From: Candidatus Cloacimonadota bacterium
Lineage (GTDB): Bacteria > Cloacimonadota > Cloacimonadia > Cloacimonadales > TCS61
Assembly: GCA_029932755.1 (NCBI GenBank)
Contig: JAOZPK010000006.1
Location: 1-32,130 of the forward strand
Direction of reading: 5' to 3'
Length of the DNA: 32,130 bases
Shown: positions 17,093-26,802 of the stretch, in pieces
How the letters are laid out: every line of letters begins with the position of its first letter
Numbering within the stretch: the first letter of the stretch is position 1
The notes under the pieces: model-generated
Told to the model about the DNA's origin: nothing
What the model saw: only the letters and a program-made list of their open reading frames with translations
Databases searched by the model: none
Made by a program: the position numbers and the translations under genes

Positions 17093-17488
17093 CCTGATTA
17101 ATATCTTATGTTACGAACTACAATAAATTAAGTACTGTATCTCTTCAACTTTGTACTTTTCTTTATTGAACCAATATGCAGTTTGCAAAATGTATTTTGT
17201 TCACTTTATGTCAAACTTTTTTTAAAGAACCAGTTTTTCGATCAACTAACTATTGACTATTCTATTTTTTTAACATTTTGGAAATAAATGCATAATGCAT
17301 ACCAAACTTACAAAACTAATAGCTATTGTATCAATAAAAATGCCTAAGCTTTTCCGGTTATAAATGTTAGGAACATTCATGAATTATTAATTACAATAAT
17401 AAGATATAATAACCGATTGAAATCTATTCTATCCTGTGACAATTATGTCATTATCGTGACATTAAGAAGAACTTGTCGACACCAAGTA
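17093..17488. other. Gene-free stretch between convergent genes
   Basis: These 396 nt are very AT-rich and lie between the 3' ends of yraN and the GWxTD gene. No reading frame with a start and ribosome site, no hairpin with a T-tract, and no tRNA-like fold was found. The visible structure is a cluster of TGACA words at 17437-17441 and 17457-17461 with an inverted TGTCA at 17446-17450, and a short ATGCATAATGCAT repeat near 17288-17300. Function unknown. Confidence 0.5.
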
Positions 17489-18811
17489 TTACTCTAACAG
17501 ACTCATATCGAATTCCTCACCCAGATAGCCTTTTAGTTGTGAAGAACTTGATTCCTTAGGATCGTTATCACTATAGATCAATTTATAATTTTGGCTAGTC
17601 TGAAAATCGAGGAAAAGATAGGTTAAGTTATTATGAATTCGATATTTCCAAATTTCATATTTCTTCTGGGCATATTTTGTATCTAGTCCGGTATTGCCCA
17701 ACAGAATATCATCGGGTTTACCGTTTTTTATATATATCCTTCCGCGATCGGTATCCCATCCATCATTGAAGTGAGTAAAATGTTCATTGCAATATTGGAT
17801 CCGTTCTTTGATCAACTGATAGAATTCATTTGTCTTGGTAGAGGTATCCGAATCGTTAACCTCCCAGAATCTATCAATAAATTTCAGTTTGCCTTCATGA
17901 GAAAGATCTTTCCATATTTTTGTTTTGCTGGAAGGCAAAAAATATTTCAACAAAGCTATTTCATCCTCCAGATCCACAAAGAGCCGGTAATTACTTACAC
18001 TTTTTTTCTTAATACTAAAATAATCCTCAGTTTTATTAATAACATTTGAGATGGGATCCCGAGCCTCAATAATGATCTTATGGTAGCCTTCTGCCAGAGA
18101 AGAGATATCTATTTTCTTCTGTTGCGGTATCTTACTTCCACGGCAATTAAGCTCACTGATGACAACCTTCACAGTATCATCATCTTTTAAAATGTTAACT
18201 TTTTCAAAAAGTTTTCCCACCGGGGACCGGACATTTCCCAGTTCATAGTAAAGGTATAATGAATCTATCTCGCCTTTTGTATAAACATGATCACAATTAA
18301 TAAAGAATAGCTGATCATTTCGATGAAATTTATCCAGATATTCAGTTGTATCGGGAACTATATTGGAAGAGAATTCCAGATCACTGAGAAAAGAATCTCT
18401 CTTTAATATGATAAGTTCCTTAAACCAGGAAGAACTATTAGGCGAGTGAATATCGGTAAATGAAATATGCATTGCATAGACTGAGCTGGGCAAGGTAACG
18501 GATATTTTATCCCTGAACAATTTCCCCGATCTGGTCATCTCCTGGTTGGGAAAGATAAGTTTATTTGTAAAATCACCCTCGCTTATAGTCTCCTCATCTT
18601 TGATGAGCCTATATTCAACTTTAAGTCCAGCCACAAATCCGGAGTCCGTTTTTTCAAACTGGAGAAGATTATAGGGTAACTGATAATTAAAATCGAAGAT
18701 CGTATTATTAGAGTTATCCAGAAATCTGTTAAGATCGACAGCAACAGCCAACTGGTCTGAAAAAAGCATTGAACAAGATAAGATGAGTAGAATAGTTAAA
18801 AACTGTTTCAT
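17489..18811 (-). CDS. Secreted GWxTD-domain protein
   Basis: This 440-aa exported protein has a signal peptide (1-18, ending MLFS), beta-rich central regions, and a C-terminal GWxTD domain. The hallmark is GWDTDRGRIYIKNGKPDD at 351-368, preceded by the family's FWEVND-type helix (about 315-320). The domain is common in Bacteroidetes and related phyla and its function is not known. AAGGA precedes the ATG. It starts 13 nt after the dnaE stop on the same strand and is presumably co-transcribed with it, though no functional link is obvious. Confidence 0.88.
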   Translation of the reverse strand: MKQFLTILLILSCSMLFSDQLAVAVDLNRFLDNSNNTIFDFNYQLPYNLLQFEKTDSGFVAGLKVEYRLIKDEETISEGDFTNKLIFPNQEMTRSGKLFRDKISVTLPSSVYAMHISFTDIHSPNSSSWFKELIILKRDSFLSDLEFSSNIVPDTTEYLDKFHRNDQLFFINCDHVYTKGEIDSLYLYYELGNVRSPVGKLFEKVNILKDDDTVKVVISELNCRGSKIPQQKKIDISSLAEGYHKIIIEARDPISNVINKTEDYFSIKKKSVSNYRLFVDLEDEIALLKYFLPSSKTKIWKDLSHEGKLKFIDRFWEVNDSDTSTKTNEFYQLIKERIQYCNEHFTHFNDGWDTDRGRIYIKNGKPDDILLGNTGLDTKYAQKKYEIWKYRIHNNLTYLFLDFQTSQNYKLIYSDNDPKESSSSQLKGYLGEEFDMSLLE

Positions 18812-18824
18812 AACATATCCTTTT

Positions 18825-21800
18825 TTAGAAACTTAAAGTTAATTTCTGCTGCAATCCTTCAATGCTTTCACACAACTCCTTCAGTTGCGTGTTGGGAAAT
18901 ATCTTCATATCTTTAGGATGCAGATTCAGCATCTTAAAAGAGGAGGTTTCCAGGGCGATATGAAGACCGAAATTACCTCTATTTTCTCTTAATAATTTTT
19001 TTAGTTTTTGTGAAAATTCTTCACTGAAATCGGCCTCTTTCATTTTGAGGTAAACCTCGCCGGCAAGCCCTTTTTGTAATTCATCAAAGTGCATGACCTT
19101 GGTGGGTATAATTCTTAGGATATTATCTCCGCCATTGGAATAGTTAGATTTTTTGCCAATGATAAAAAGTTCCTGCCCCACCTGCATGGATCTGATGTAA
19201 TTCATATAATCATCTCTAAAAAGGGTCACCTCGAATTTACCGTTCAGATCTTCCAGGATAACAATAGCAAAGGGGTTTCCCCTTTTATCCATTTTTTTGA
19301 TCACCTCAGAGACCACTCCTGCAATGGCTATCTTGGCCGGAGTCGCATCCAAAGATTTTTCTGAAAAGTTTGATGACATATTTACAAAAAGATCTATCAT
19401 TTCACGATATTGATTAAGCGGATGACCCGACCAGTAATAGCCCAGGACCAACTTTTCATGCTTTAATTTCTCATGCAGGGTCCAATCATGAATATCAGGT
19501 AATTTCGGTTGATACTCATCATCTTCCCCATCCCCATCAAAAGCATCAAAGAACATCATCTGTCCCCGCTTCTTCTCCGCTTGCACCCCTGCCCCATATT
19601 CCAGAGCATTCTCAATTGCCTCATATTTTTGAGCCCGGTTCCCGTCCAGTTCATCCATGGCACCTGAACCAATGAGGCTCTCTAAAACTGATTTATTTAC
19701 ACACATCGTATCTGAACGTGTACAAAAATCGAATATTGTTTTATATTCTCCCGCTTCATCCCTATCGCTGATCATGGCATTTATAGCCGCACTGCCCACG
19801 TTTTTTATAGCCCGCAAACCAAAGAGGATCTTTTTCCCATGTACTACAAATTCATTCTGGCTTTTGTTAATATTGGGTGGGATCACCTCGATCCCCATCG
19901 CTTTACATTCATCCACAAAATAGGGGATCTTAGCGGGGTTATCTTCCAAAGAAAGAAGAGCTGCCATAAACTCAACCGGATAGTGTGATTTTAGGTAGGC
20001 TGTTTGGAAAGCTATGTAGGCATAAGCGGTGGCATGACTTTTATTAAATGCATAGTTGGCAAATTCGAGCCAATTATTCCAGATAGTTTCAATAACGTGC
20101 GGTTTAACACCGTTTCTGGAAGCTCCTTCCACGAATTTAACCTTTAATTCTTCCATTGTTTTCAATTTTTTCTTACTGATGGCTTTCCTGAGGGTATCAG
20201 CTTCAGCACCACTCAACCCGCCCATTTCGCGAGCAATCTGCATTACCTGTTCCTGATAGACGGTCACGCCATAAGTCTCTTCAAGTGAATTCTCTGTAAG
20301 CTGATGGATATAAGATATCTTTTCTTTACCCTGCTTTCTATTGATAAAAGTTTCAATAAACTGCATCGGACCGGGACGATAAAGAGCTACCATGGCAATA
20401 AGATCTTCAAATTTGTTGGGTTTTAAAGCTGAGAGATATTTCTTCATGCCACTGGATTCAAATTGGAAAATACCGTCGGTCTGTCCGTTGGAAAGTAATT
20501 CATAAGCTTTCTGGTCGGTAATATCGACATTATCAATATCAATTTCAATATTTTGAGAATTCTGGATAAGTTCCGCTGTTTTTTTGATCAGGGTTAATGT
20601 TCTGAGGCCCAGAAAATCCATTTTCAGCATTTTCAGATCATCCAGCCATTTGCCTTCATACTGCACCAGAACTGCCGTTTCGCTCCCTTTTTGAGTACTG
20701 GTGGCAAGTGGAACATAGTCACTCAAATTCCCGGGGCCGATAACCACACCCGCTGCATGCACACCTGTATGACGAACCAGTCCCTCTAAAACCTTTGAGT
20801 ATGTAAGGATCGAAGCATAGATATCGTTCTCAGACATTTTTTCGGCAAATTCTTTGGATTGTTTTAGAGCTTTTTCAAGTGATATGCGGGGAGTTGAAGG
20901 TATCAGTTTTGTTATTTCATTCGCTGCTGCAGCCGGCAGATCCATTACCCTGGCCACATCTTTGATTACAGATTTGGCTCCTAAGGTACCAAAAGTAATG
21001 ATCTGGGCAACACTTTTACGTCCATATTTTTGTACTACATAATCTATGATCTTGCCTCTGCCTTCAGCACAGAAATCGATATCAATATCGGGCATGCCGA
21101 TCCGGTCCGGATTCAAAAAACGTTCAAAGAAAAGACCATATTTCATCGGTTCTATCTGGGTAATTGAAAGTAAGTAAGAGACGATGCTGCCGACAGCAGA
21201 ACCACGACCGGGACCCACCGGTACATCCATATCACGGGCTGCATCGCAAAAATCTTTCACGATCAGGAAATATTCATTATAGCCCATCTTATTGATCACT
21301 GAAAGTTCATAATCTATGCGCTGTTTTACCTCAGCCGTAATTTCTGGATATCTGGTCTTAGCCGCTTCATAGCAGAGAAATTTCAGATACTCTTTGGAAT
21401 TTGCATAATCATCCGGAATAGCGATCTTGGGAAAGAGAAAATTGTTGTAATCAAGTTTCAGATCGATCTGATCCGCGATCTTCACTGTGTTATCGTAAGC
21501 TTCAGGTTGCTGTGGAAAAAGCTCTCTCATCTCCTCTTCCGATTTGAAATAGAGCTGATTTGTATTATATTTCATGCGGTTGGAATCGGATAGTGATTTA
21601 CCTGTCTGAATACAGAGCAAAACATCATGAGCCTCCGCATCTTTCCTGTTAATATAGTGGCAATCATTGGTAACGACAAGTGGAGTATTCGTCTGGTTGG
21701 CCAGTTCAATTAACATTGGAGCGACTATCTTCTCCTCTTCTATTCCATGATTCTGGATCTCGAGATAAAACCGGTTCGGAAAAATATCCTTATAGAAATT

Positions 21801-22271
21801 GACGACCTCTTCCGCCTGCTGACGATTCCCGCTTAAAAGCAGATGAGGGATCTCTCCCTTCAGACAGGCTGAAAGACAAATTATCCCTTCTGAATATTCA
21901 GCAATCAGACGTTTATTAATGCGGGGTTTATAGTAAAAACCATCCAGATAGGCCTTGGATGAGAGCTTAATAAGATTCTTATAACCCTGAAGATTCTGAG
22001 CAAGCAGGACCAGATGGTGCCTGATATCCTTCTTAGCTTCGGGTTCGTCAAACTCATGATTTATGATATATGTTTCGATGCCGATGATGGGTTTGATACC
22101 TTCTCTCTTAGCTTTGTTGTAGAAATCTATAACACCGAACATATTACCGTGATCGGTCATGGCAACAGCCGGCATACCAAATTCCTTAGCCTTTGCGATC
22201 ATTTTATCTGTACGGCAGGCGCCGTCTAAAAGACTATATTGAGTGTGATTGTGCAGATGGATAAACGCCAT
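18825..22271 (-). CDS. dnaE: DNA polymerase III subunit alpha (DnaE)
   Basis: The 1148-aa replicative polymerase. An N-terminal PHP domain begins HLHNHTQYSLLDG (5-17) with its metal-binding His residues kept, and continues to about residue 280. The C-family palm has PVGPGRGSAVGS (351-362) and PDIDIDF (394-400, Asp397 and Asp399 catalytic), with KMDFLG further on supplying the third acidic residue. Tandem helix-hairpin-helix and an OB-fold (IAIAGVVSEVIKKMDKRG region) lie near the C-terminus. Length is typical of DnaE1. AAGGAA precedes the ATG by about 5 nt, and a good promoter lies at 22335-22364. It is the first gene of a unit with the GWxTD gene. Confidence 0.97.
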   Translation of the reverse strand: MAFIHLHNHTQYSLLDGACRTDKMIAKAKEFGMPAVAMTDHGNMFGVIDFYNKAKREGIKPIIGIETYIINHEFDEPEAKKDIRHHLVLLAQNLQGYKNLIKLSSKAYLDGFYYKPRINKRLIAEYSEGIICLSACLKGEIPHLLLSGNRQQAEEVVNFYKDIFPNRFYLEIQNHGIEEEKIVAPMLIELANQTNTPLVVTNDCHYINRKDAEAHDVLLCIQTGKSLSDSNRMKYNTNQLYFKSEEEMRELFPQQPEAYDNTVKIADQIDLKLDYNNFLFPKIAIPDDYANSKEYLKFLCYEAAKTRYPEITAEVKQRIDYELSVINKMGYNEYFLIVKDFCDAARDMDVPVGPGRGSAVGSIVSYLLSITQIEPMKYGLFFERFLNPDRIGMPDIDIDFCAEGRGKIIDYVVQKYGRKSVAQIITFGTLGAKSVIKDVARVMDLPAAAANEITKLIPSTPRISLEKALKQSKEFAEKMSENDIYASILTYSKVLEGLVRHTGVHAAGVVIGPGNLSDYVPLATSTQKGSETAVLVQYEGKWLDDLKMLKMDFLGLRTLTLIKKTAELIQNSQNIEIDIDNVDITDQKAYELLSNGQTDGIFQFESSGMKKYLSALKPNKFEDLIAMVALYRPGPMQFIETFINRKQGKEKISYIHQLTENSLEETYGVTVYQEQVMQIAREMGGLSGAEADTLRKAISKKKLKTMEELKVKFVEGASRNGVKPHVIETIWNNWLEFANYAFNKSHATAYAYIAFQTAYLKSHYPVEFMAALLSLEDNPAKIPYFVDECKAMGIEVIPPNINKSQNEFVVHGKKILFGLRAIKNVGSAAINAMISDRDEAGEYKTIFDFCTRSDTMCVNKSVLESLIGSGAMDELDGNRAQKYEAIENALEYGAGVQAEKKRGQMMFFDAFDGDGEDDEYQPKLPDIHDWTLHEKLKHEKLVLGYYWSGHPLNQYREMIDLFVNMSSNFSEKSLDATPAKIAIAGVVSEVIKKMDKRGNPFAIVILEDLNGKFEVTLFRDDYMNYIRSMQVGQELFIIGKKSNYSNGGDNILRIIPTKVMHFDELQKGLAGEVYLKMKEADFSEEFSQKLKKLLRENRGNFGLHIALETSSFKMLNLHPKDMKIFPNTQLKELCESIEGLQQKLTLSF

Positions 22272-22334
22272 TTAAATTCCTTTTTTAGAATTTCTTACAT
22301 TTCAGAATTAATCTCTTCAACTAAAATATGTAAG

Positions 22335-22364
22335 TTAATATTTCTCCTGTTTTTTTTATGTCAA
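22335..22364 (-). promoter_or_regulatory. Likely sigma-70-type promoter for dnaE
   Basis: On the minus strand TTGACA (22359-22364) is followed after 18 nt by TATTAA (22335-22340), ending 63 nt upstream of the dnaE ATG. The -35 is a perfect match and the -10 matches four of six. Confidence 0.5.
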
Positions 22365-22487
22365 GATGAAACTAAGATTGAATTTCTTTTATTTCTTAAT
22401 ATCACACACTCGTATGATTTGACTTTGAAAATATTAATCTTATCAAGAAATATTAGCCTTTGCTAAATCTTCACAATAAAAAAACAT

Positions 22488-22516
22488 TTGACAAAAATTT
22501 AACTGACTACTAACTC
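22488..22516 (+). promoter_or_regulatory. Possible promoter of the tetR-mutL unit
   Basis: A perfect TTGACA at 22488-22493 is followed after 17 nt by TAACTC (22511-22516), a weak -10 that overlaps the palindromic operator. The start codon is 31 nt further on. A weak -10 lying under a repressor site fits an autoregulated TetR promoter, but the -10 assignment is uncertain. Confidence 0.35.
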
Positions 22517-22532
22517 GGTGAGTGTGTACTCA
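22513..22532. promoter_or_regulatory. Palindromic operator, probably bound by the adjacent TetR
   Basis: TGAGT-GTGT-ACTCA (22519-22532) is a perfect 5-bp inverted repeat, and ACTC-GGT-GAGT (22513-22523) forms a second one sharing its left arm. The site is 15 nt upstream of the tetR start codon and overlaps the proposed -10, the normal place for TetR-family autorepression. Confidence 0.55.
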
Positions 22533-22547
22533 TTAAATGGGGGTTAA

Positions 22548-23138
22548 ATGAATAAACGGCAAATACAGAAGCAATTCACACGAGAAAAAATTATTCGTGC
22601 TGCCAAACAGATATTTATAGAAAAGGGGATCATAAACACTGCTACATCACAGATCGCAGAAGCTGCAGGAATTGCTCACGGTACTCTATTCCTGCATTTT
22701 CCCAATAAAGATTCACTGGTTATTGAACTGCTTGATGTGGAGTTGGCAAAATTCAGCGATAAGATAAAACAGTTGATCATAGAAACCACCGATATTGATA
22801 CAATTTTAAAGCAATATTTAGATCTTATCCAAGCGGAAGAAGGATTTTTTTCATCACTTGCCCGTGAATTGCCCAACTATAAAAATGAGTTGCGCCGGAA
22901 AATATTATTTCGGGAATCTCTGATCAGAGAACATTTTCATCAGGTGATAGAGAATGGTATTGAGCAAAAGATCTATGCTGATATTGACATTGCAAGTACA
23001 CTCAATTTTTTATTCGGCACAATTAATTACTATTTAAGCCTGAAAACAAGTTTTGTGCAGCAGGGAAGCGTAATAGAAAAATTTCGTGATCAGATCATTG
23101 ATATATTTATGAAGATCTTAGAGAAAACTAAAGGATAG
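22548..23138 (+). CDS. TetR-family transcriptional regulator
   Basis: A 196-aa TetR/AcrR regulator. The N-terminal DNA-binding domain has the helix TREKIIRAAKQIFIEKG and the HTH TSQIAEAAGIAHGTLFLHF (33-51). The all-helical remainder (about 60-196) is the ligand-binding and dimerisation part, too divergent to name the inducer. GGGGG lies a few nt before the ATG. A palindrome right upstream suggests autoregulation. The mutL-like gene begins 11 nt after its stop, so the two should form one transcript and the regulator probably controls the MutL-like protein. Confidence 0.93.
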   Translation: MNKRQIQKQFTREKIIRAAKQIFIEKGIINTATSQIAEAAGIAHGTLFLHFPNKDSLVIELLDVELAKFSDKIKQLIIETTDIDTILKQYLDLIQAEEGFFSSLARELPNYKNELRRKILFRESLIREHFHQVIENGIEQKIYADIDIASTLNFLFGTINYYLSLKTSFVQQGSVIEKFRDQIIDIFMKILEKTKG

Positions 23139-23149
23139 GAGGATCTTAA

Positions 23150-26100
23150 ATGAACGAACTATACATTTGCAAAAGTTGCGGAAAAGTATTAAAAGAAGCG
23201 AAAGATTTTGCCGGTGGAAAGATCGGCAGTGCATACTGCAGCCAGTGCACAGATGAATTCGGTTATATGAGAAGATATTCCCAGGTTGTTGAAGAGATCA
23301 AGCATAAACTGATGAAGCAGATGTCTCTCTCCGAGGAAGAAGCAACAAAAATGGCTATGGAGAATGTCTCGGACATCCCGCACTGGGCACAGCGTGAAAA
23401 CCTGATCAGCTCCAAAAAGAACATCATAATTACCGATGTGGGAAGCACCACCACAAAAGCAATTCTGCTGCAAAAAGAAGGTGATGAATTTAAGTTAAGA
23501 TCACTGCATCATGCTGCCACAACTGTGGAAAAACCGGTAGAAGATGTTAATATCGGAGTTTTCAGAGCAATTAAGCATATTGAAAAAGAGACAGGTATTC
23601 CCTTATTAGAATCTGGTTCAACGGAATCTAAGATTATTTTCAATGATGACACTCTATATTTAACCACCAGCAGTGCCGGAGGTGGATTGCAGATACTGGT
23701 GATCGGGTTGACTCTTTTTGATTCTGCCAGCAGTGGTAAAAGAACAGCTTTTGGAGCGGGTGGCGTAATCCTCGATACATTTGCGATAGATGATAAGCGT
23801 AGCAGTCTGGAGCAGATGCAGGCGATGAGCGTTCTGCATCCCGATATCATCCTCATGTGCGGAGGGGTGGATGGCGGAGCGGTTTCACCTATCCTGCGTC
23901 TGGGTGAGATCCTGCAACTGGCGAATCCGAGTCCGAAATTTGGTGATAAAACCAATATCCCGCTGGTCTTTGCCGGTAATACCGGGGCGAGATCGTTCAT
24001 TGCAGGATTGTTCGGTAAAAAATTCGATCTCTTTATCGTTCCCAATCTGCGGCCAAAACTAACTGAAGAGAACCTGCAGCCGGCCAGAGAGAAGATCCAT
24101 CAGCTCTTTATGGATAATGTAATGGAACAAGCTCCCGGCTATTCCAATTTGAAAAAGATAGTTAATGACGACATTATTCCAACCCCGATGAGCGTGATAA
24201 ATTCACTTCAACTTATAAGTGAAAAACTCGATGAAAATGTAATGGCTGTTGATATTGGCGGGGCAACCACCGATATTTTTTCTAATATCTTAGGAGAATA
24301 TTTTAGAACCGTGAGCGCCAATTACGGAATGAGCTACAGTATTTCTAATGTATTTAAAGATGCCGGATATGCCAATGTTAAAAAATGGCTGCCCGATGGA
24401 TTGGATGATAATTACATAACTAATTACATTGCCAATAAAATGCTCTACCCCACCTTCAACCCTTCTACTGTGCCACAGATCGCAATTGAACATGCCATTT
24501 CCAAAGAGGCAATCAGGATGTCAAAAAAGCAACATATGGAGATGAATTTTAATACTAAAGAGATCGGGTTTCTGGATAAGATAAAAATGAAACACAAAGA
24601 TCTGGAAAATATTACAAAAGCTTTTTATATTGAGAAAGCTCAAGAGGCTAAGAAATTTCATATGTACGACATTAATATTCTTATCGGAGCCGGTGGTGTG
24701 CTATCTCACACAGAATCCAATGAACAGGCTCTATCCATAATCTACGATGGATTCCAACCTGAGGGTATTACTGAGATTTGGAAAGATAAGCATTTTATCT
24801 CTCCTCATTTGGGCAAATTGAGTGCCGTTGATGAAAAACTTGCAACAAAATTAATGACAACGGAATGCTTTGAAAAAATAGGAATAGCTATTCGTCCCCT
24901 ATCCCAGGAATGGAAGCAGGATAAAGTGGTTTTGCATATAACGGTAGATAATATGCAACACATTATCAAAGTTGGAGAGCAACTCTACATTCCCAACAAA
25001 GAAGAAGATGTCAGGAGTGTTTCGATCATTCTGGAAAAAGGATTCTATTTGAATGAACAAGGCAAAGGAATGAAATTTGAGTCCGATCTGCCACTCTTCA
25101 TCGATGCTTCATTTGAAGATAACTTTAATTCAGAAAACAAGACAATGCAGCTTTTCTCACAATTTGATGAAGTCCCTTCCATTGAAGAAAGTTTTAACGG
25201 ATTTATAAAACAAAAACCGATAGTTTCAGGAATTCAAGAACATAAAGTTGCACTTCCATATGCAGGGAATATTTTAGTTAAAGTAGGAGATGAAGTAAGC
25301 AGTGACAGCATTATCGGTGAGAACCTGTTCGACCCGCCAAGAGTTTATGTGATCTCACTTTTTGATAAAACATATTTGCATTTAAATAGTGATAATATTG
25401 AAAAATCTCTTCTCATAAAAGAGGGTGATGAAGTTAAATTTGGTCAGCGCATTATAGAGATCGGAGATAGAACTTTTATCCAGGAACTTCAATTCCAGCA
25501 TTTCTATTTTGATGCTCCTGTACGGGGAAGAGTTGAGAAAATCAACTTAGATTCGGGAACAATTATTATGCGTGAGATCCAGGATTATTCCACCAAACCA
25601 AAAAAGATCAATGTAGCTAAGAAACTTAATGTTCTGCCTAAACAGATAAAAGCTTATATGAAAAAAGGGGTAGGAGATTTTGTTTACGCAGGAGACTCCT
25701 TAGCTTCCAGAATCCTTGATAAAAGAACTACACTTCCTGGCATTGTATCATCACCTACCACCGGTAAGATAAAAGAAGTTAATCTTGAAACCGGCATTGT
25801 TACGGTTCAATATGATAAAGACCCTTATCAACTAAGAGCCGGTATCAAGGGTAAAGTTGAAAGAGTAGAAGAAGGAATAGCTGCCATTATCTCATATAAC
25901 GGATTAACTTTGAAAGGAATTATCGGTTTTGGAACTGAAGCAAGCGGAAAATTGAAGCTAATTGAGAAGCCATCGGAATTAGATAATTGCCACGAAGATG
26001 AAATCCTGGTCTTCACACAGAAGATTGATATTGAAATTCTTACCAAAGCTACAAAGAAAAAAATAAAAGGTATTATCACACCCTCGATAAACAGTGTTGA

Positions 26101-26314
26101 TTTGGTTCAATTTATCGGTAAGGAGATCGGAGTTGCGCTAACCGGAAACGAAGATATTCCATTCCCGCTTATACTTACAGAAGGATTTGGAAATTTCAAA
26201 ATGAACAGTGATTACTTTAAAACTTTATCGGAAAATAATGGTAAACATATCTATATCAATGGTCATACTCAAATCAGGGCAGGAGTTACAAGACCTAAGA
26301 TGATAATCTATTAA
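23150..26314 (+). CDS. MutL/GlmL-family ASKHA protein (mutase accessory), extended form
   Basis: This 1054-aa protein belongs to the glutamate mutase L (MutL/GlmL) group, ASKHA-fold ATPases thought to reactivate adenosylcobalamin-dependent aminomutases. An N-terminal zinc ribbon has Cys7, Cys10, Cys30 and Cys33. The phosphate-1 motif TDVGSTTTKA is at 95-104, phosphate-2 VDIGGATTDIF at 367-377, and an adenosine-type IGAGGVLSH at 512-520. The 400-residue C-terminal extension has repeated barrel-like stretches (KVGDEVSSDSIIG, APVRGRVEKINLDSG, SPTTGKIKEVNLETG) resembling lipoyl/RnfC-type barrel-sandwich hybrids. This exceeds the roughly 460-600 residues I recall for ordinary MutL. GGAGG precedes the ATG by 7 nt. 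No mutase gene lies in the window, so its client is unknown; lysine or ornithine aminomutase is a guess. Confidence 0.85.
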   Translation: MNELYICKSCGKVLKEAKDFAGGKIGSAYCSQCTDEFGYMRRYSQVVEEIKHKLMKQMSLSEEEATKMAMENVSDIPHWAQRENLISSKKNIIITDVGSTTTKAILLQKEGDEFKLRSLHHAATTVEKPVEDVNIGVFRAIKHIEKETGIPLLESGSTESKIIFNDDTLYLTTSSAGGGLQILVIGLTLFDSASSGKRTAFGAGGVILDTFAIDDKRSSLEQMQAMSVLHPDIILMCGGVDGGAVSPILRLGEILQLANPSPKFGDKTNIPLVFAGNTGARSFIAGLFGKKFDLFIVPNLRPKLTEENLQPAREKIHQLFMDNVMEQAPGYSNLKKIVNDDIIPTPMSVINSLQLISEKLDENVMAVDIGGATTDIFSNILGEYFRTVSANYGMSYSISNVFKDAGYANVKKWLPDGLDDNYITNYIANKMLYPTFNPSTVPQIAIEHAISKEAIRMSKKQHMEMNFNTKEIGFLDKIKMKHKDLENITKAFYIEKAQEAKKFHMYDINILIGAGGVLSHTESNEQALSIIYDGFQPEGITEIWKDKHFISPHLGKLSAVDEKLATKLMTTECFEKIGIAIRPLSQEWKQDKVVLHITVDNMQHIIKVGEQLYIPNKEEDVRSVSIILEKGFYLNEQGKGMKFESDLPLFIDASFEDNFNSENKTMQLFSQFDEVPSIEESFNGFIKQKPIVSGIQEHKVALPYAGNILVKVGDEVSSDSIIGENLFDPPRVYVISLFDKTYLHLNSDNIEKSLLIKEGDEVKFGQRIIEIGDRTFIQELQFQHFYFDAPVRGRVEKINLDSGTIIMREIQDYSTKPKKINVAKKLNVLPKQIKAYMKKGVGDFVYAGDSLASRILDKRTTLPGIVSSPTTGKIKEVNLETGIVTVQYDKDPYQLRAGIKGKVERVEEGIAAIISYNGLTLKGIIGFGTEASGKLKLIEKPSELDNCHEDEILVFTQKIDIEILTKATKKKIKGIITPSINSVDLVQFIGKEIGVALTGNEDIPFPLILTEGFGNFKMNSDYFKTLSENNGKHIYINGHTQIRAGVTRPKMIIY

Positions 26315-26325
26315 TAAGATAATTC

Positions 26326-26353
26326 TTGACTTGAAACAAAATGATTCGATATT
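26326..26353 (+). promoter_or_regulatory. Possible promoter for the small membrane protein
   Basis: TTGACT (26326-26331) is followed after 16 nt by GATATT (26348-26353), 28 nt before the ATG. Both hexamers match only in part, and readthrough from the mutL-like gene is also possible since no terminator separates them. Confidence 0.35.
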
Positions 26354-26381
26354 TCATTCATAGAAATTAAAGGAGGAAGAT

Positions 26382-26777
26382 ATGTATGATAATATGTACG
26401 CTTCGGAAGTGAGCTCAGGTCCAGGGATAGTTTTCTGGATTTTTTATTTTGCCTTTATTGTTTTTTTCATCATTGTTATGTGGAAGATCTTTGTGAAAGC
26501 AGGGAAACCGGGCTGGGGATGTATTGTCCCGATCTATAACAATATCCTACAGTTGGAAATTGCCGGCAGACCGATCTGGTGGATCTTCTTAATGTTCATC
26601 CCATTTGTGAATATTGTTATTTCGATCATCGTGATAATTGATTTTGCCAAAGCATTCGGCAAAGGAACCGGTTTTGGAATTGGAATGTTATTTCTGCCCT
26701 TTATCTTCTTCCCGATCCTTGCCTTTGACAGCTCTGAATACCAGGAGACAATTCATATTGTAAGTCAGCCGTATTAG
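26382..26777 (+). CDS. Small multi-pass membrane protein (DUF5684-like)
   Basis: A 131-aa integral membrane protein with hydrophobic segments at about 17-39, 61-86 and 94-112. The GKPGWGCIVPIYN motif after the first segment and the FAKAFGKGTGFGIGM stretch are typical of DUF5684, a family of unknown role often near signal peptidases. AGGAGG lies 5 nt before the ATG at 26382, which fixes the start. It is 67 nt after the mutL-like gene on the same strand and is closed by a strong terminator. Confidence 0.85.
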   Translation: MYDNMYASEVSSGPGIVFWIFYFAFIVFFIIVMWKIFVKAGKPGWGCIVPIYNNILQLEIAGRPIWWIFLMFIPFVNIVISIIVIIDFAKAFGKGTGFGIGMLFLPFIFFPILAFDSSEYQETIHIVSQPY

Positions 26778-26802
26778 ATTTAATATAGAAGCATTAAATT
26801 AG

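Noticed and set aside
23509..24045. 178-aa antisense reading frame inside the mutL-like gene
   Set aside because: It lies wholly opposite a well-supported coding region, has Cys/Pro/Arg-rich composition typical of an antisense shadow, and lacks a ribosome site.
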